Assembly (NCBI RefSeq): GCF_030816295.1 | Contig: NZ_JAUSXV010000001.1 | Location: forward strand, 930,001 to 994,000 | DNA length: 64,000 bases | Direction of reading: 5' to 3' | DNA from: Microbacterium natoriense | GTDB lineage: Bacteria > Actinomycetota > Actinomycetes > Actinomycetales > Microbacteriaceae | Shown: positions 36,175-44,872 of the stretch, piece by piece | Numbering within the stretch: the first letter of the stretch is position 1 | Layout of the letters: each line of letters begins with the position of its first letter | The notes under the pieces: generated by a model | The model's database searches: none | What the model was told of the DNA's origin: nothing | Seen by the model: the letters and a program-made list of their open reading frames with translations, nothing else | Made by a program: the position numbers and the translations under genes

Positions 36175-36231
36175 TTGACAGTCGGTGGACGGCTCCATAT
36201 GGTTACTGACCAGTAAGTGAGAGCGCTCCCA
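36175..36231 (+). promoter_or_regulatory. GH6 cellulase promoter with CelR box and a second palindrome
   Basis: TTGACA (36175-36180), 17 bases, TATGGT (36198-36203) is a near-consensus promoter. TGAGAGCGCTCCCA (36218-36231) differs from the CelR/CebR box TGGGAGCGCTCCCA at one base. Between them TTACTGACCAGTAA (36203-36216) is a perfect 6-2-6 palindrome of TetR style, suggesting a second regulator. Confidence 0.75.
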
Positions 36232-36283
36232 CGACCCGGGAGCGACTCTTGCTGCACAGGATGACATCGCACAAAGGAGTGAC

Positions 36284-37897
36284 ATGATCCACAGACGACC
36301 GCGCGCGGGCCTCATGGCCGTCGTCGCACTCATCGGAAGCGCGGCGGTACTCGCGCCATCGGCGGCGCACGCATCCGCAGCGCCCGTTCCGGCCGCCGAG
36401 CCGGACGCGATCGAGGGCCTCGAGCTGTACGTCGATCCGTTGAGCACGACGCTCGAGTCGGCGCAGGCGCTCACCGGGCAGGCTCGGGCGGATGCCCAGT
36501 TGCTCGCCAGCATCCCCTCCGCGACCTGGTTCACCGGGGGCACTCCCGAAGAGGTGCACGACGCCGTCGACCGGGTCGTGAGCGATGCCTCCGCAGAAGG
36601 AACGCTGCCGGTCCTGGTGGCCTACAACGTGCCCTACCGCGACTGCTCCCTGTACTCCGCGGGAGGCGCAGCCGACACCGAGGCGTACAACGCATGGATC
36701 GACGCCTTCGCGGACGCGATCGGCGATCGCAAAGCCGTCGTGATGATCGAACCAGACGGCCTCGGCGTGATCCCGCACTACACGACCCTCGACGGCAGCC
36801 TCGACTCGTGTCGGCCTGCAGAGGCCGATCCCGCGACGGCAGCGCCTGCGCGCTTCGCGCAGCTCAACCACGCGGTCGACGCCTTCGCTGCGCATCCCGG
36901 GGTGCGAAGCTACCTCGACGGCACCAACGCCGCGTGGCTGAACGTCGGCGAGGTCTCCTCACGGCTCGTGTCCGCCGGCGTCGAACGCGCGACGGGCTTC
37001 TTCCTCAACGTCTCCAACTACCTGTACACGGCGAACAATACGGCCTACGGCACCTGGATCTCATCGTGCATCGCGTATGCCACCCAGGTGGCGGAAGGCG
37101 CGTTCGGAGACTGCGGCAACCAGTACTGGAACGGCGGGCCGGCCAACGATTGGCAGGGCGTGACGATGTCGCAATACGGCGAATGGGCCTCGGATGCTTC
37201 GGACCCCGCCTTGAGCACAGCGGGTCTCGACTCCCGCTACGCCGAGCAGCTGGGATCGATCGAACCGAGCGCCCGCTTCATCGTCGACACGAGCCGCAAC
37301 GGAATCGGCCCGTGGGGGTACCCGGCGAACACCTACCCCCAGCATGAAGACTGGTGCAACCCTCCTGGGCGCGGAGCCGGTGCCCGGCCGACGACCACCA
37401 CAGGAGTTCCTCTCGCCGACGCATTCCTGTGGGTCAAGGTGCCAGGCGAGTCCGACGGCAAGTGCTATCGCGGAACGGGCGGGCCGCTCGATCCGGCACG
37501 CGGAATCGAAGACCCTGCGGCGGGTCAATGGTTCCCGGAGCAGGCGCGCGAACTCGTCTCCTTCGCCTCGCCTCTGATCGAGCCGCTCTCGTGCGACGTC
37601 ACGATCTCGACCATCCAGCTCGGACGCGTGTTCATGTCGACGGTGTCGGTCACCAACGCCACTGCCCAGAAGATCGAACCCTGGTCGCTGACCTGGCGCT
37701 ACGACCAGGGCCAGAAGGTGGTCACGGCCTTGGGTGGGCGATTCACGCAGCAGGGGACAGAAATCGCGGTGAGCGGCACGAAGCGCTCACCCGGCCTCGA
37801 CACAGGTGAGACGGCCGGTGTGGTCGTGGTCGGCAAGGGCGAGGCGGCAGTGCCCTGGCAGTTCCGGCTCAATGGGCGGGTGTGCGCCTCGCGGTGA
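36284..37897 (+). CDS. Secreted GH6 cellulase with C-terminal CBM2-like domain
   Basis: The 537-residue protein has a Sec signal peptide (cleavage near AHA at ~30). The GH6 domain (~42-425) shows YNVPYRDC (Tyr118-Cys121, with Asp120), the acid in MIEPDGLG (Asp158), LNVSNY and CNPPGRGAGARP, then the second-tunnel motif LWVKVPGESDG. The C-terminal ~105 residues, bounded by cysteines (LSCDV... and ...GRVCAS) with PWSLTWRYDQGQ in the middle, resemble a family 2 cellulose-binding domain. GH6 enzymes invert and cut beta-1,4-glucan, releasing cellobiose or acting internally. Its promoter carries a CelR-type box shared with the cellobiose uptake operon that follows. Confidence 0.93.
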   Translation: MIHRRPRAGLMAVVALIGSAAVLAPSAAHASAAPVPAAEPDAIEGLELYVDPLSTTLESAQALTGQARADAQLLASIPSATWFTGGTPEEVHDAVDRVVSDASAEGTLPVLVAYNVPYRDCSLYSAGGAADTEAYNAWIDAFADAIGDRKAVVMIEPDGLGVIPHYTTLDGSLDSCRPAEADPATAAPARFAQLNHAVDAFAAHPGVRSYLDGTNAAWLNVGEVSSRLVSAGVERATGFFLNVSNYLYTANNTAYGTWISSCIAYATQVAEGAFGDCGNQYWNGGPANDWQGVTMSQYGEWASDASDPALSTAGLDSRYAEQLGSIEPSARFIVDTSRNGIGPWGYPANTYPQHEDWCNPPGRGAGARPTTTTGVPLADAFLWVKVPGESDGKCYRGTGGPLDPARGIEDPAAGQWFPEQARELVSFASPLIEPLSCDVTISTIQLGRVFMSTVSVTNATAQKIEPWSLTWRYDQGQKVVTALGGRFTQQGTEIAVSGTKRSPGLDTGETAGVVVVGKGEAAVPWQFRLNGRVCASR

Positions 37898-37936
37898 CAT
37901 CGCCGCTCCTCCGCCGAGCGGGCGGTGGGTGAGGGC

Positions 37937-37993
37937 TTGACATTCGTGGGAGCGCTCCCATAGAGTGCTCTGCAGTTCGTGGGAGCGCTCCCA
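37937..37993 (+). promoter_or_regulatory. Cellobiose operon promoter with two perfect CelR/CebR boxes
   Basis: TTGACA (37937-37942) and TAGAGT (37961-37966) are 18 bases apart, and TGGGAGCGCTCCCA (37947-37960) lies wholly in the spacer. An identical box at 37980-37993 begins 33 bases after the first, three helical turns, suggesting cooperative binding of two dimers. The sequence equals the CelR/CebR operator of Thermobifida and Streptomyces. Confidence 0.92.
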
Positions 37994-38044
37994 CGATGTC
38001 CCGAAAGCACCACCCACCGCACGACCTGCACAAAGGAGTGACCT

Positions 38045-39361
38045 GTGAACACACGTGCCCGCCGACGCCTCTTGGCGACTGCAGCCGCAGCATCCGTCTC
38101 CGCCATCGCCCTCGCCGGATGCGCCTCGCCCGGCGCCGACGACGGTGCCGACGGCGCCGACGAGAAGATCACGCTGACCGTGACCACCTTCGGCACGTTC
38201 GGCTACGACGACCTCTACGAGGAGTACGAGAAGCTCCACCCGAACGTGACCATCGAGGCCACGAACATCGACACCGGTGGCAACGCCCGCACCGACGCGT
38301 TCACGAAGATCGCCGCGGGATCCGGCCTCAGCGACGTCGTCGCGATCGAGGAGGGCTGGCTCGGCGCCATCATGGACGTGTCCGACACGTTCGTCGACCT
38401 GCGTGACTACGGCATCGAGGACCGCAAGAGCGACTGGCTCGACTGGAAGTACGACCAGGCGACCGATCCCGACGGCCGTGTGATCGGCTACGGCACGGAT
38501 GTCGGCCCGTCCGGCATCTGCTACAACACCAAGGCGTTCGAGGCCGCAGGGCTCCCCAGCGACCGCGAGTCGGTCGCGACGCTGCTCGACGGCGACTGGG
38601 ACAACTACTTCGCGGTCGGCGCCGACTACACCGCCAAGACCGGCAAGGCGTGGTTCGACCAGTCCGGCTTCGTGTGGAACTCGATGGTGAACCAGCTCGA
38701 CGAGGGCTACTACACCGCCGACGGCGAGCTGAACGTGGAAGGCAACGCCGAGCTCAAGAAGCGGTTCGAACAGCTGGGCGCCGCAGCCGAGGGCGGATTG
38801 TCGGCCGCCGAGACGCAGTGGGACTGGAACGGCGGCAAGTCGTTCGTCGACGGCACCTTCGCCACGATGGTCTGCCCCGGATGGATGCTGGGAGTCGTGC
38901 AGGGCAAGCTGGAATCGGGTGGCGGCGACGCTGCGACCGGCTGGGACTTCGCCGACGCGTTCCCCGGTGGCCCCGTGAACTGGGGCGGCGCCTGGCTGTC
39001 CATCCCCGAGACCTCCGAGCACAAGAAGGCGGCGGCAGAGCTCGCCGACTGGCTGACCCAGCCCGAGCAGCAGGTGAAGCAGTCGGCTGCCGCAGGCAAC
39101 TTCCCGTCGACGGTCAAGGCGCAGGAGACCCTCGCCGAGGAGGCGACCCCGAACGAGATCTTCAACGGAGCCCCCACCGGCGCAATCCTCGCCGAGCGGG
39201 CAAAGGGCGTGGTCGCGCAGTACAAGGGCGCTGACGACTCCGTGATCCAGGAGAACGTGTTCGGCCCGGCGATCACGGCGCTCGATCGCGGCGAGACCGA
39301 CACCAAGGGCGCCTGGGAGCAGGCGATCGGGCTGCTGCACGAGCTCGTTCCCAACGACTGA
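38045..39361 (+). CDS. cebE: Cellobiose/cello-oligosaccharide-binding lipoprotein (CebE-like)
   Basis: The 438-residue family 1 sugar-binding protein has a lipobox IALAGC (Cys26) after an Arg-rich start. Conserved body segments include ITLTVTTFGTFGYDDLYEEY, a mid-protein GTDVGPSGICYNTKAFEAAGL and FVDGTFATMVCPGW. GTG start with AAAGGAGTG upstream. It binds cello-oligosaccharides outside the membrane, inferred from the two perfect CelR boxes before it and the GH6 and GH1 genes around it. A long dispersed palindrome follows its stop. Confidence 0.9.
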   Translation: MNTRARRRLLATAAAASVSAIALAGCASPGADDGADGADEKITLTVTTFGTFGYDDLYEEYEKLHPNVTIEATNIDTGGNARTDAFTKIAAGSGLSDVVAIEEGWLGAIMDVSDTFVDLRDYGIEDRKSDWLDWKYDQATDPDGRVIGYGTDVGPSGICYNTKAFEAAGLPSDRESVATLLDGDWDNYFAVGADYTAKTGKAWFDQSGFVWNSMVNQLDEGYYTADGELNVEGNAELKKRFEQLGAAAEGGLSAAETQWDWNGGKSFVDGTFATMVCPGWMLGVVQGKLESGGGDAATGWDFADAFPGGPVNWGGAWLSIPETSEHKKAAAELADWLTQPEQQVKQSAAAGNFPSTVKAQETLAEEATPNEIFNGAPTGAILAERAKGVVAQYKGADDSVIQENVFGPAITALDRGETDTKGAWEQAIGLLHELVPND

Positions 39362-39377
39362 GCAGTATCTCTTCTCT

Positions 39378-39460
39378 GCGTTTCGTCTCGCTTCGCTCGC
39401 TCAACGGCCGGGTCTCGTGCCTGGCCGTTGAGCGAGGAGCGCAGCGACGAGACGAAACGC
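39378..39460 (+). repeat. Long palindrome between cebE-like and cebF-like genes
   Basis: The arms run from GCGTTTCGTCTCG (39378) to CAACGGCCGGG and back to GACGAAACGC (39460). This is a near-copy of the element at 19778-19864, including the unequal central part of the arms. Both copies sit just after a binding-protein gene and before the next gene of the same transporter. Confidence 0.85.
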
Positions 39461-39479
39461 CGCACACGAAGGACAGAAC

Positions 39480-40499
39480 ATGACTCTCACCGAAGAGCAG
39501 CAGGCGACGGCATCCGCTCTGCCGAAGAGCAGGAGCACGGATGCCGCCCCGAAGCCGTCCTGGCGGCATCGCCTCTCGCGCGTCGATCAGAAGGGGTCGC
39601 CCTACCTCTACATCTCACCCTTCTTCCTGCTGTTCGGGCTGATCGGGCTGTTCCCGCTGCTGTACACGGTGTGGGTGGCGCTGCACGACTGGGATCTGCT
39701 GAAGGGCGAAGGAGGCTTCGTCGGCTTCGCGAACTTCACCGAGATCCTCGGCGACGGCATGTTCTGGAACTCCATCGGCAACACGCTGAGCATCTTTCTG
39801 CTGTCGGCGATTCCGCAGCTGGCCGTCGCCCTGGTGATCGCCTACCTGCTCGACCAGGGGCTGCGCGCCCCCTCGTTCTGGCGCATGAGCGTGCTGATCC
39901 CATTCGTGGTGACGCCGGTGGCCACGGCGATCATCTTCTCCAGCATCTTCAACGAGGCCGACGGCCTCGCGAACAACCTGCTGAACCTCATCGGCATCGT
40001 CGACCAGGAGTGGAAGCACAACACCTTCCTGTCGCACTTCGCGATCGCGACGATGGTGAACTTCCGCTGGACCGGCTACAACGCCCTCATCCTGCTCGCC
40101 GCGATGCAGGCGGTTCCGCGCGACCTGTACGAGTCGGCGGCGATCGACGGGGCGGGAGCTGCGCGCCGGTTCTTCTCGATCACGATCCCCAGCATCCGTC
40201 CCACCCTCATCTTCGTGATCATCACGGCGACGATCGGCGGTCTGCAGATCTTCGCCGAGCCGCGGCTGTTCGACGTGTCGACGGCCGGCGGGATCGGCGG
40301 CAGCGAACGCCAGTTCCAGACGACCGTGCTGTTCCTGTGGGAGCTCGCGTTCTTCCGCCGCAACCTCGGCGAGGCCTCGGCCGTCGCGATCCTCCTGTTC
40401 GTGCTCATCGTGGGCATCGGACTCGTCAACTTCCTCATCTCGCGGAGCATCTCCACAGGAGATGCTCCGAAACGTCGCCGGAAGGAGCGCGTCCGATGA
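39480..40499 (+). CDS. cebF: Cellobiose ABC transporter permease (CebF-like)
   Basis: The 339-residue protein has six predicted helices after a ~45-residue cytoplasmic N-terminus. The coupling loop DLYESAAIDGAGAARRFFS matches the EAA signature and LFDVSTAGGIGGSERQFQT resembles CebF-type permeases. It forms the channel with the CebG-like protein. The stop overlaps the next start (ATGA). Confidence 0.92.
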   Translation: MTLTEEQQATASALPKSRSTDAAPKPSWRHRLSRVDQKGSPYLYISPFFLLFGLIGLFPLLYTVWVALHDWDLLKGEGGFVGFANFTEILGDGMFWNSIGNTLSIFLLSAIPQLAVALVIAYLLDQGLRAPSFWRMSVLIPFVVTPVATAIIFSSIFNEADGLANNLLNLIGIVDQEWKHNTFLSHFAIATMVNFRWTGYNALILLAAMQAVPRDLYESAAIDGAGAARRFFSITIPSIRPTLIFVIITATIGGLQIFAEPRLFDVSTAGGIGGSERQFQTTVLFLWELAFFRRNLGEASAVAILLFVLIVGIGLVNFLISRSISTGDAPKRRRKERVR

Positions 40500-41380
40500 C
40501 CGCCACCCAGGCCCTCAGCGTCCCCGAGCGCATCCGCCGCAACCGCCAGAGCGGCACGGCGGGCATCGGCAGTCGCCCCGGCTTCCTCACCTACGGCCTG
40601 CTCGCGGCCTTCCTGATCGGCAGCGCGTATCCGCTGTGGTGGTCGTTCGTGGTCGCGAGCGGAACGAACTCGACCCGGGGCGAGACGCTGCCCCTGATCC
40701 CGGGCGGCAACTTCTTCGCGAACGCGGTCAAGGTGCTCGATGCGATCCCGTTCTGGAAGGCGCTCGGCAACTCGGTCCTCATCTCCGCCATCATCACGAT
40801 CTCGGTCGTGACCTTCTCGACCCTCGCCGGCTACGCGTTCGCGAAGCTGCGTTTCAAAGGGCGCGACGGGCTCATGGTGTTCGTGATCGTGACCATGGCG
40901 ATCCCGACCCAGCTCGGCATCATCCCGCTGTTTATGCTGATGCGTCAGCTCGGCTGGACAGGCTCGATCGGAGCGGTGATCGTTCCGACCCTGGTCACGG
41001 CGTTCGGCGTTTTCTTCATGCGTCAGTACCTTGTCGACGTGATCCCCGACGAGCTCATCGAGGCGGCGCGAATGGACGGTGCGAACCAGTTCCGCACTTT
41101 CCTCACCGTCGGCGTCCCCGCAGCGCGCCCGGCGATGGCGATCCTCGGCCTGTTCACGTTCATGACGGCCTGGACCGACTACCTGTGGCCGCTCATCGTG
41201 CTCTCCCCGCAGAACCCCACACTGCAGACCGCGCTCAGCCAGCTGCAATCGGGCTTCTACGTGGACTACTCGATCGTGCTCGCAGGAGCCGTGCTCGCCA
41301 CGCTTCCGCTGCTCGTGCTGTTCGTCGTCGCCGGCAAGCAGCTCGTCAGTGGAATCATGGCCGGTGCGGTGAAAGGATGA
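40496..41380 (+). CDS. cebG: Cellobiose ABC transporter permease (CebG-like)
   Basis: ATG 40496 overlaps the CebF stop. The 294-residue product has six helices, the early YPLWWSFVVASGTNS and the coupling loop ELIEAARMDGANQFRTF. No ATPase gene occurs in the operon; streptomycete CebEFG uses the shared ATPase MsiK, and the same is probable here. GH1 beta-glucosidase follows within a few bases. Confidence 0.92.
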   Translation: MTATQALSVPERIRRNRQSGTAGIGSRPGFLTYGLLAAFLIGSAYPLWWSFVVASGTNSTRGETLPLIPGGNFFANAVKVLDAIPFWKALGNSVLISAIITISVVTFSTLAGYAFAKLRFKGRDGLMVFVIVTMAIPTQLGIIPLFMLMRQLGWTGSIGAVIVPTLVTAFGVFFMRQYLVDVIPDELIEAARMDGANQFRTFLTVGVPAARPAMAILGLFTFMTAWTDYLWPLIVLSPQNPTLQTALSQLQSGFYVDYSIVLAGAVLATLPLLVLFVVAGKQLVSGIMAGAVKG

Positions 41381-41385
41381 CCCCT

Positions 41386-42807
41386 ATGACCCGCCCCTTC
41401 CCGAAGGACTTCCTGTTCGGCGCCGCGACCGCGGCGTACCAGATCGAAGGTGCGGCCTTCGAAGACGGGCGCACGGCATCCATCTGGGACGCGTTCTCCC
41501 GTGTGCCGGGCGCCGTGATCGGCGGCGACAACGGCGACGTGGCGTGCGACCACTATCACCGGTACCCGCAGGACGTGGCGCTGATGAAGGAGCTGGGTCT
41601 CCAGACCTACCGCTTCTCGACCTCGTGGTCGCGGGTGCGCCCCGATGGCGGGGCCGTGAACAAGCAGGGCGTCGACTTCTACAAGCGGCTGGTCGACGAG
41701 CTGCTCGGCGCCGGCATCCTGCCCTGGCTGACCCTGTACCACTGGGACATGCCGCAGGCTCTGCAGGAGGTCGGCGGCTGGACCAACCGCGACACGGTCG
41801 AGCGCTTCCTCGAGTACGCGGGCACCATGCACGATGCCCTCGGCGACCGGGTGAACGTGTGGACGACGTTGAACGAGCCCTGGTGCGCATCCTTCCTCTC
41901 TTATACGGGCGGCGAGCACGCTCCCGGGCACACGAGCGTCGCCGAAGGACTGCTCGCATCGCATCACCTGCTGCTCGCGCACGGCGCGACGGTGCGTGAG
42001 CTGCGTTCGCGCGACTCGTCACTGAACCTCGGCATCACGCTGAATCACACGGTGGCCGACCCGGCCGACCCGCAGAACCCGGCCGACGTCGATGCTGCCC
42101 GCCGGGTCGACGGGCAGTTCAACCGCTGGTTCCTCGACCCGATCTACCGGGCCGAGTATCCGGCCGACATCGTCGAGGACGTCAGGGCGGTGGATGCCGC
42201 GGCGGTGCGCCGCTTCGAAGAGGCCGTGCACGACGGCGACCTCGCCACGATCGCGCAGCCCATCGACACACAGGGCGTGAACTACTACCACGGCGATCTC
42301 GTGGCGGGGGAGGCTCCCGCGTCGTCGCCGCCCTCCGGCGGACCGGCGACGACCCGACCAGGGCGCAGCCCCTACCCTTCGGATGCCGGAATCCACGCGG
42401 TCGAGCGGGGTCTGCCCCGCACCGCGCAGAACTGGGAGGTGCAGCCCGAGGGGCTCACCCGCCTGCTGCACCGGGTGTGGGACGAGTACGCGCAGCCGGC
42501 GGGCACCGTGCTGTACATGACCGAGAACGGCGCCGCCTACGACGATGTCGTGTCGGTCGACGGGCGGGTGCACGACGCCGATCGTGCCGAGTTCCTCCGG
42601 CTGCATCTCGGCGCGGTGCTCGACGCCGCAGAGGCGGGCGTCGACGTGCGCGGATACTTCTACTGGTCACTGTTCGACAACTACGAATGGGCCTGGGGCT
42701 ACGACAAGCGCTTCGGCATCGTCCGGGTCGACTACGACACCCAGGAGCGCACGGTGAAGGATTCGGGCCGAGAGTACGCCCGCATCATCGCAGCACGCGC
42801 CCTCTGA
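41386..42807 (+). CDS. bglA: GH1 beta-glucosidase
   Basis: The 473-residue protein has the GH1 signature FPKDFLFGAATAAYQIEGA at the N-terminus, the acid/base Glu164 in TTLNEPWC and the nucleophile Glu380 in YMTENGAAY, and closes with YFYWSLFDNYEWAWGYDKRFG. It hydrolyses cellobiose to glucose in the cytoplasm (no signal peptide). ATG 41386 gives the better spacing to GAAAGG; ATG 41377, overlapping that sequence, is the alternative. It is co-transcribed with the cebEFG-like genes and lies upstream of the CelR-like gene. Confidence 0.95.
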   Translation: MTRPFPKDFLFGAATAAYQIEGAAFEDGRTASIWDAFSRVPGAVIGGDNGDVACDHYHRYPQDVALMKELGLQTYRFSTSWSRVRPDGGAVNKQGVDFYKRLVDELLGAGILPWLTLYHWDMPQALQEVGGWTNRDTVERFLEYAGTMHDALGDRVNVWTTLNEPWCASFLSYTGGEHAPGHTSVAEGLLASHHLLLAHGATVRELRSRDSSLNLGITLNHTVADPADPQNPADVDAARRVDGQFNRWFLDPIYRAEYPADIVEDVRAVDAAAVRRFEEAVHDGDLATIAQPIDTQGVNYYHGDLVAGEAPASSPPSGGPATTRPGRSPYPSDAGIHAVERGLPRTAQNWEVQPEGLTRLLHRVWDEYAQPAGTVLYMTENGAAYDDVVSVDGRVHDADRAEFLRLHLGAVLDAAEAGVDVRGYFYWSLFDNYEWAWGYDKRFGIVRVDYDTQERTVKDSGREYARIIAARAL

Positions 42808-42817
42808 GCATCCCGGT

Positions 42818-42884
42818 GTCTTTCGAATCGCGCGGATGACCGTATCCTGAGCCTGGATGCAGTCATTCACGCGATTCGAAAGAC
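42818..42884. promoter_or_regulatory. Inverted repeat with TTCGAA centres flanking the celR promoter region
   Basis: GTCTTTCGAATCGCG (42818-42832) and its exact inverse (42870-42884) are separated by 37 bases. The long spacer argues against a simple terminator. Each arm contains a TTCGAA palindrome and the pair brackets the likely promoter of the LacI-type gene. No CelR box is found here. Function is open: looped operators or a large hairpin. Confidence 0.55.
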
Positions 42885-42897
42885 GACGGGAGACCCG

Positions 42898-43890
42898 ATG
42901 AGCAGGCCGACCATCGAAGAGGTGGCAGCAGCCGCCGGGGTGTCGCGGTCGACCGTGTCCCGTGTCGTGAACGGCTCGACGGCCGTGAGTCCTGCGGCGC
43001 TCGCCGCCGTGCAGAAGACGATCGCCGAGATGAACTACGTGCCCAACCGTGCGGCGCGTTCGCTCGCGTCGAGGCAGACGCACGCGATCGCGCTGGTCGT
43101 GCCCGAGGACACGACGCGGTTCTTCGGCGACCCCTTCTTCGCGGCGATCGTCGCGGGCATCACGGGCGCGCTCGGGGCATCCGACTACCTGCTCAACCTG
43201 CTCATCGCGAGCGACGACCCCGGCGACAAGGTCTCGGGGTTCATGCGCAACGGCGGCGTCGACGGCGCGCTGATCGTGTCGCACCACACCAGCGACGCCT
43301 TCATCGAGAGGATCGCGGATGCCGTGCCGGTCGTGTACGGCGGCCGCCCCGTGCGGCGACGCGACGGGGACTACGTCGTCGACGTCGACAACGTCGCTGC
43401 TGCCCGCGTCGCCACCCGCCGGCTGATCGGCATCGGACGCACGCGCATCGCGACCATCTCGGGCCCGCTGACGATGGTCGCCTCGAACGATCGCGTGCAG
43501 GGGTATCGAGACGAGCTGGCCGATGCTGGACTCACCCCGTTCGCCGAGGAGGCGGGCGACTACTCCGAGGCCTCCGGCGCTGAGGCGGTGCGCCGCATCC
43601 TCGCCGCCGGGCGACCCGACGCGATCTTCGTCGCGAGCGACCTGATGGCGCGCGGCGCGATCATGGCGTTGCGCACCGCCGGCATCCGCGTTCCGGAGGA
43701 CGTCGCGATCGTCGGCTTCGACGATTCCGCCGTCGCCCTCACGACCGAACCTCCGCTGACGACCATCCGCCAGCCCATGTACGCGCAGGGTGAGGCGATG
43801 GCCGGGGTGCTGCTCTCGCGGCTCGCGGGGAAGAGCCCCGAGCGGACCACGATCCTGCCGACCGAGCTCGTCGTGCGCGCCTCGGCCTGA
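42898..43890 (+). CDS. celR: LacI-family repressor CelR/CebR type
   Basis: The 330-residue protein has TIEEVAAAAGVSRSTVSRVVN (~5-25) as DNA-binding helices and a ligand domain ending in VAIVGFDDSAVALTTEPPLTTIRQPM. CelR/CebR proteins bind TGGGAGCGCTCCCA and release it in the presence of cellobiose; three such boxes stand before the GH6 and cebE-like genes. It follows bglA on the same strand as in streptomycete ceb loci. Confidence 0.9.
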   Translation: MSRPTIEEVAAAAGVSRSTVSRVVNGSTAVSPAALAAVQKTIAEMNYVPNRAARSLASRQTHAIALVVPEDTTRFFGDPFFAAIVAGITGALGASDYLLNLLIASDDPGDKVSGFMRNGGVDGALIVSHHTSDAFIERIADAVPVVYGGRPVRRRDGDYVVDVDNVAAARVATRRLIGIGRTRIATISGPLTMVASNDRVQGYRDELADAGLTPFAEEAGDYSEASGAEAVRRILAAGRPDAIFVASDLMARGAIMALRTAGIRVPEDVAIVGFDDSAVALTTEPPLTTIRQPMYAQGEAMAGVLLSRLAGKSPERTTILPTELVVRASA

Positions 43891-43930
43891 GCGGACCCCG
43901 GGGCGCCGTGCCGTCCGTCGGCCGAGATCC

Positions 43931-43988
43931 CGTCTGCATGCCGAGAATGCCGATCTGCCCCTGCGGACGGAATCCGACCCTGCAGACG
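43931..43988. repeat. Second copy of the CGTCTGCA / CTGCGGACG / CTGCAGACG element
   Basis: CGTCTGCA (43931-43938), CTGCGGACG (43961-43969) and CTGCAGACG (43980-43988) repeat the three arms seen at 34363-34440, with the last two again 19 bases apart. The left arm can pair with either right arm. It lies just past the celR stop. Confidence 0.6.
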
Positions 43989-44008
43989 GGACTGGCCGGC
44001 CGCACGGA

Positions 44009-44042
44009 CAGCAGGCCCGGTCGTGGTCGACCGGGCCTGCTG
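44009..44042. terminator. Strong terminator between celR and the metalloprotease gene
   Basis: CAGCAGGCCCGGTCG (44009-44023) pairs perfectly with 44028-44042 across a four-base loop, a 15-bp stem. It stands between convergent genes and can serve both. Confidence 0.85.
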
Positions 44043-44056
44043 CCTTCTGGGGAACG

Positions 44057-44872
44057 TCAGTTGCCGTAGAGGGAGACGACACCCGCGACGTCGGTGCTCG
44101 TCATCGACAGGTCGTCGGACGAGCCGTTGCACTGCGGGTAGTGCATGATCGACGAGGAGTCGTAGGGCGTCAGGGGGCGCCAGTTGGTGTCTTCGAAGCA
44201 GGTGCCCGACTCGGGGCGGGTGTGCTCGTGACGGAATCCGAGGACGTGACCGAGCTCGTGGCCCAGGATGTTCGTCGGCGTCCAGGAGCCCGAGCTCCAG
44301 ATCGAGTCGTCGATCAGCACGTTCTGCTGGCGATCCGGTGTGCTCGGGAAGAACGCCCGGGCGATGTACTGAGAGGTCTGTACGGGCTCGACCGAGAACA
44401 GGACCGACTTGTTGCGGGTCGTGCAGTTGCCGTCAGCGCTGCTGACGTACTGGAAGTCGATCTTCGACGACGCGGCCTCCCACAGCGCGGCGCCGCTGGC
44501 CATCGCGTTCACGACGTCGGCGTGACGAGCGCCGAACTTCGTGCTGACGCAGTAGGTGAGGTTGCTCACCTGCGCGTCGGACCACTTGTCGTCGATGCCG
44601 CTGACCGTGTTGACGATGAGTCCGTCGTTGCGCGTCTCGGGGCCGATGAGCACGTCGTAGAAGGCGCGCAGGTCGCTCCGGTTCGAGATCACCTCGTCAC
44701 CGTTGACGATGTAGCTTCCGTCGACGTCCCGGTAGGTCGACGCCGCGAACTCCTGGAAGGAGGGAGCGGAGCCGTCGTCCACCGAGGTCGCAGCGGATGC
44801 GGGGATGACCGCGCCGATGCTGAGCGCCGCGGCCGCGGTGGCGGCGAACGCGAGGGTTCTGATGAGTCGCAT
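44057..44872 (-). CDS. Secreted metzincin zinc metalloprotease
   Basis: The 271-residue protein has a signal peptide (cleavage near ASA, ~28). HELGHVLGFRHEH (His205, Glu206, His209, His215) is the metzincin zinc motif, and SSIMHYP (Met243) supplies the Met-turn, an arrangement like astacins/M57 rather than thermolysins. Conserved cysteines at 108, 150, 225 and 248 suggest disulfides. It should degrade extracellular protein; it is outside the cellulose regulon and reads toward it. A propeptide of ~100 residues may precede the catalytic domain. Confidence 0.85.
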   Translation of the reverse strand: MRLIRTLAFAATAAAALSIGAVIPASAATSVDDGSAPSFQEFAASTYRDVDGSYIVNGDEVISNRSDLRAFYDVLIGPETRNDGLIVNTVSGIDDKWSDAQVSNLTYCVSTKFGARHADVVNAMASGAALWEAASSKIDFQYVSSADGNCTTRNKSVLFSVEPVQTSQYIARAFFPSTPDRQQNVLIDDSIWSSGSWTPTNILGHELGHVLGFRHEHTRPESGTCFEDTNWRPLTPYDSSSIMHYPQCNGSSDDLSMTSTDVAGVVSLYGN

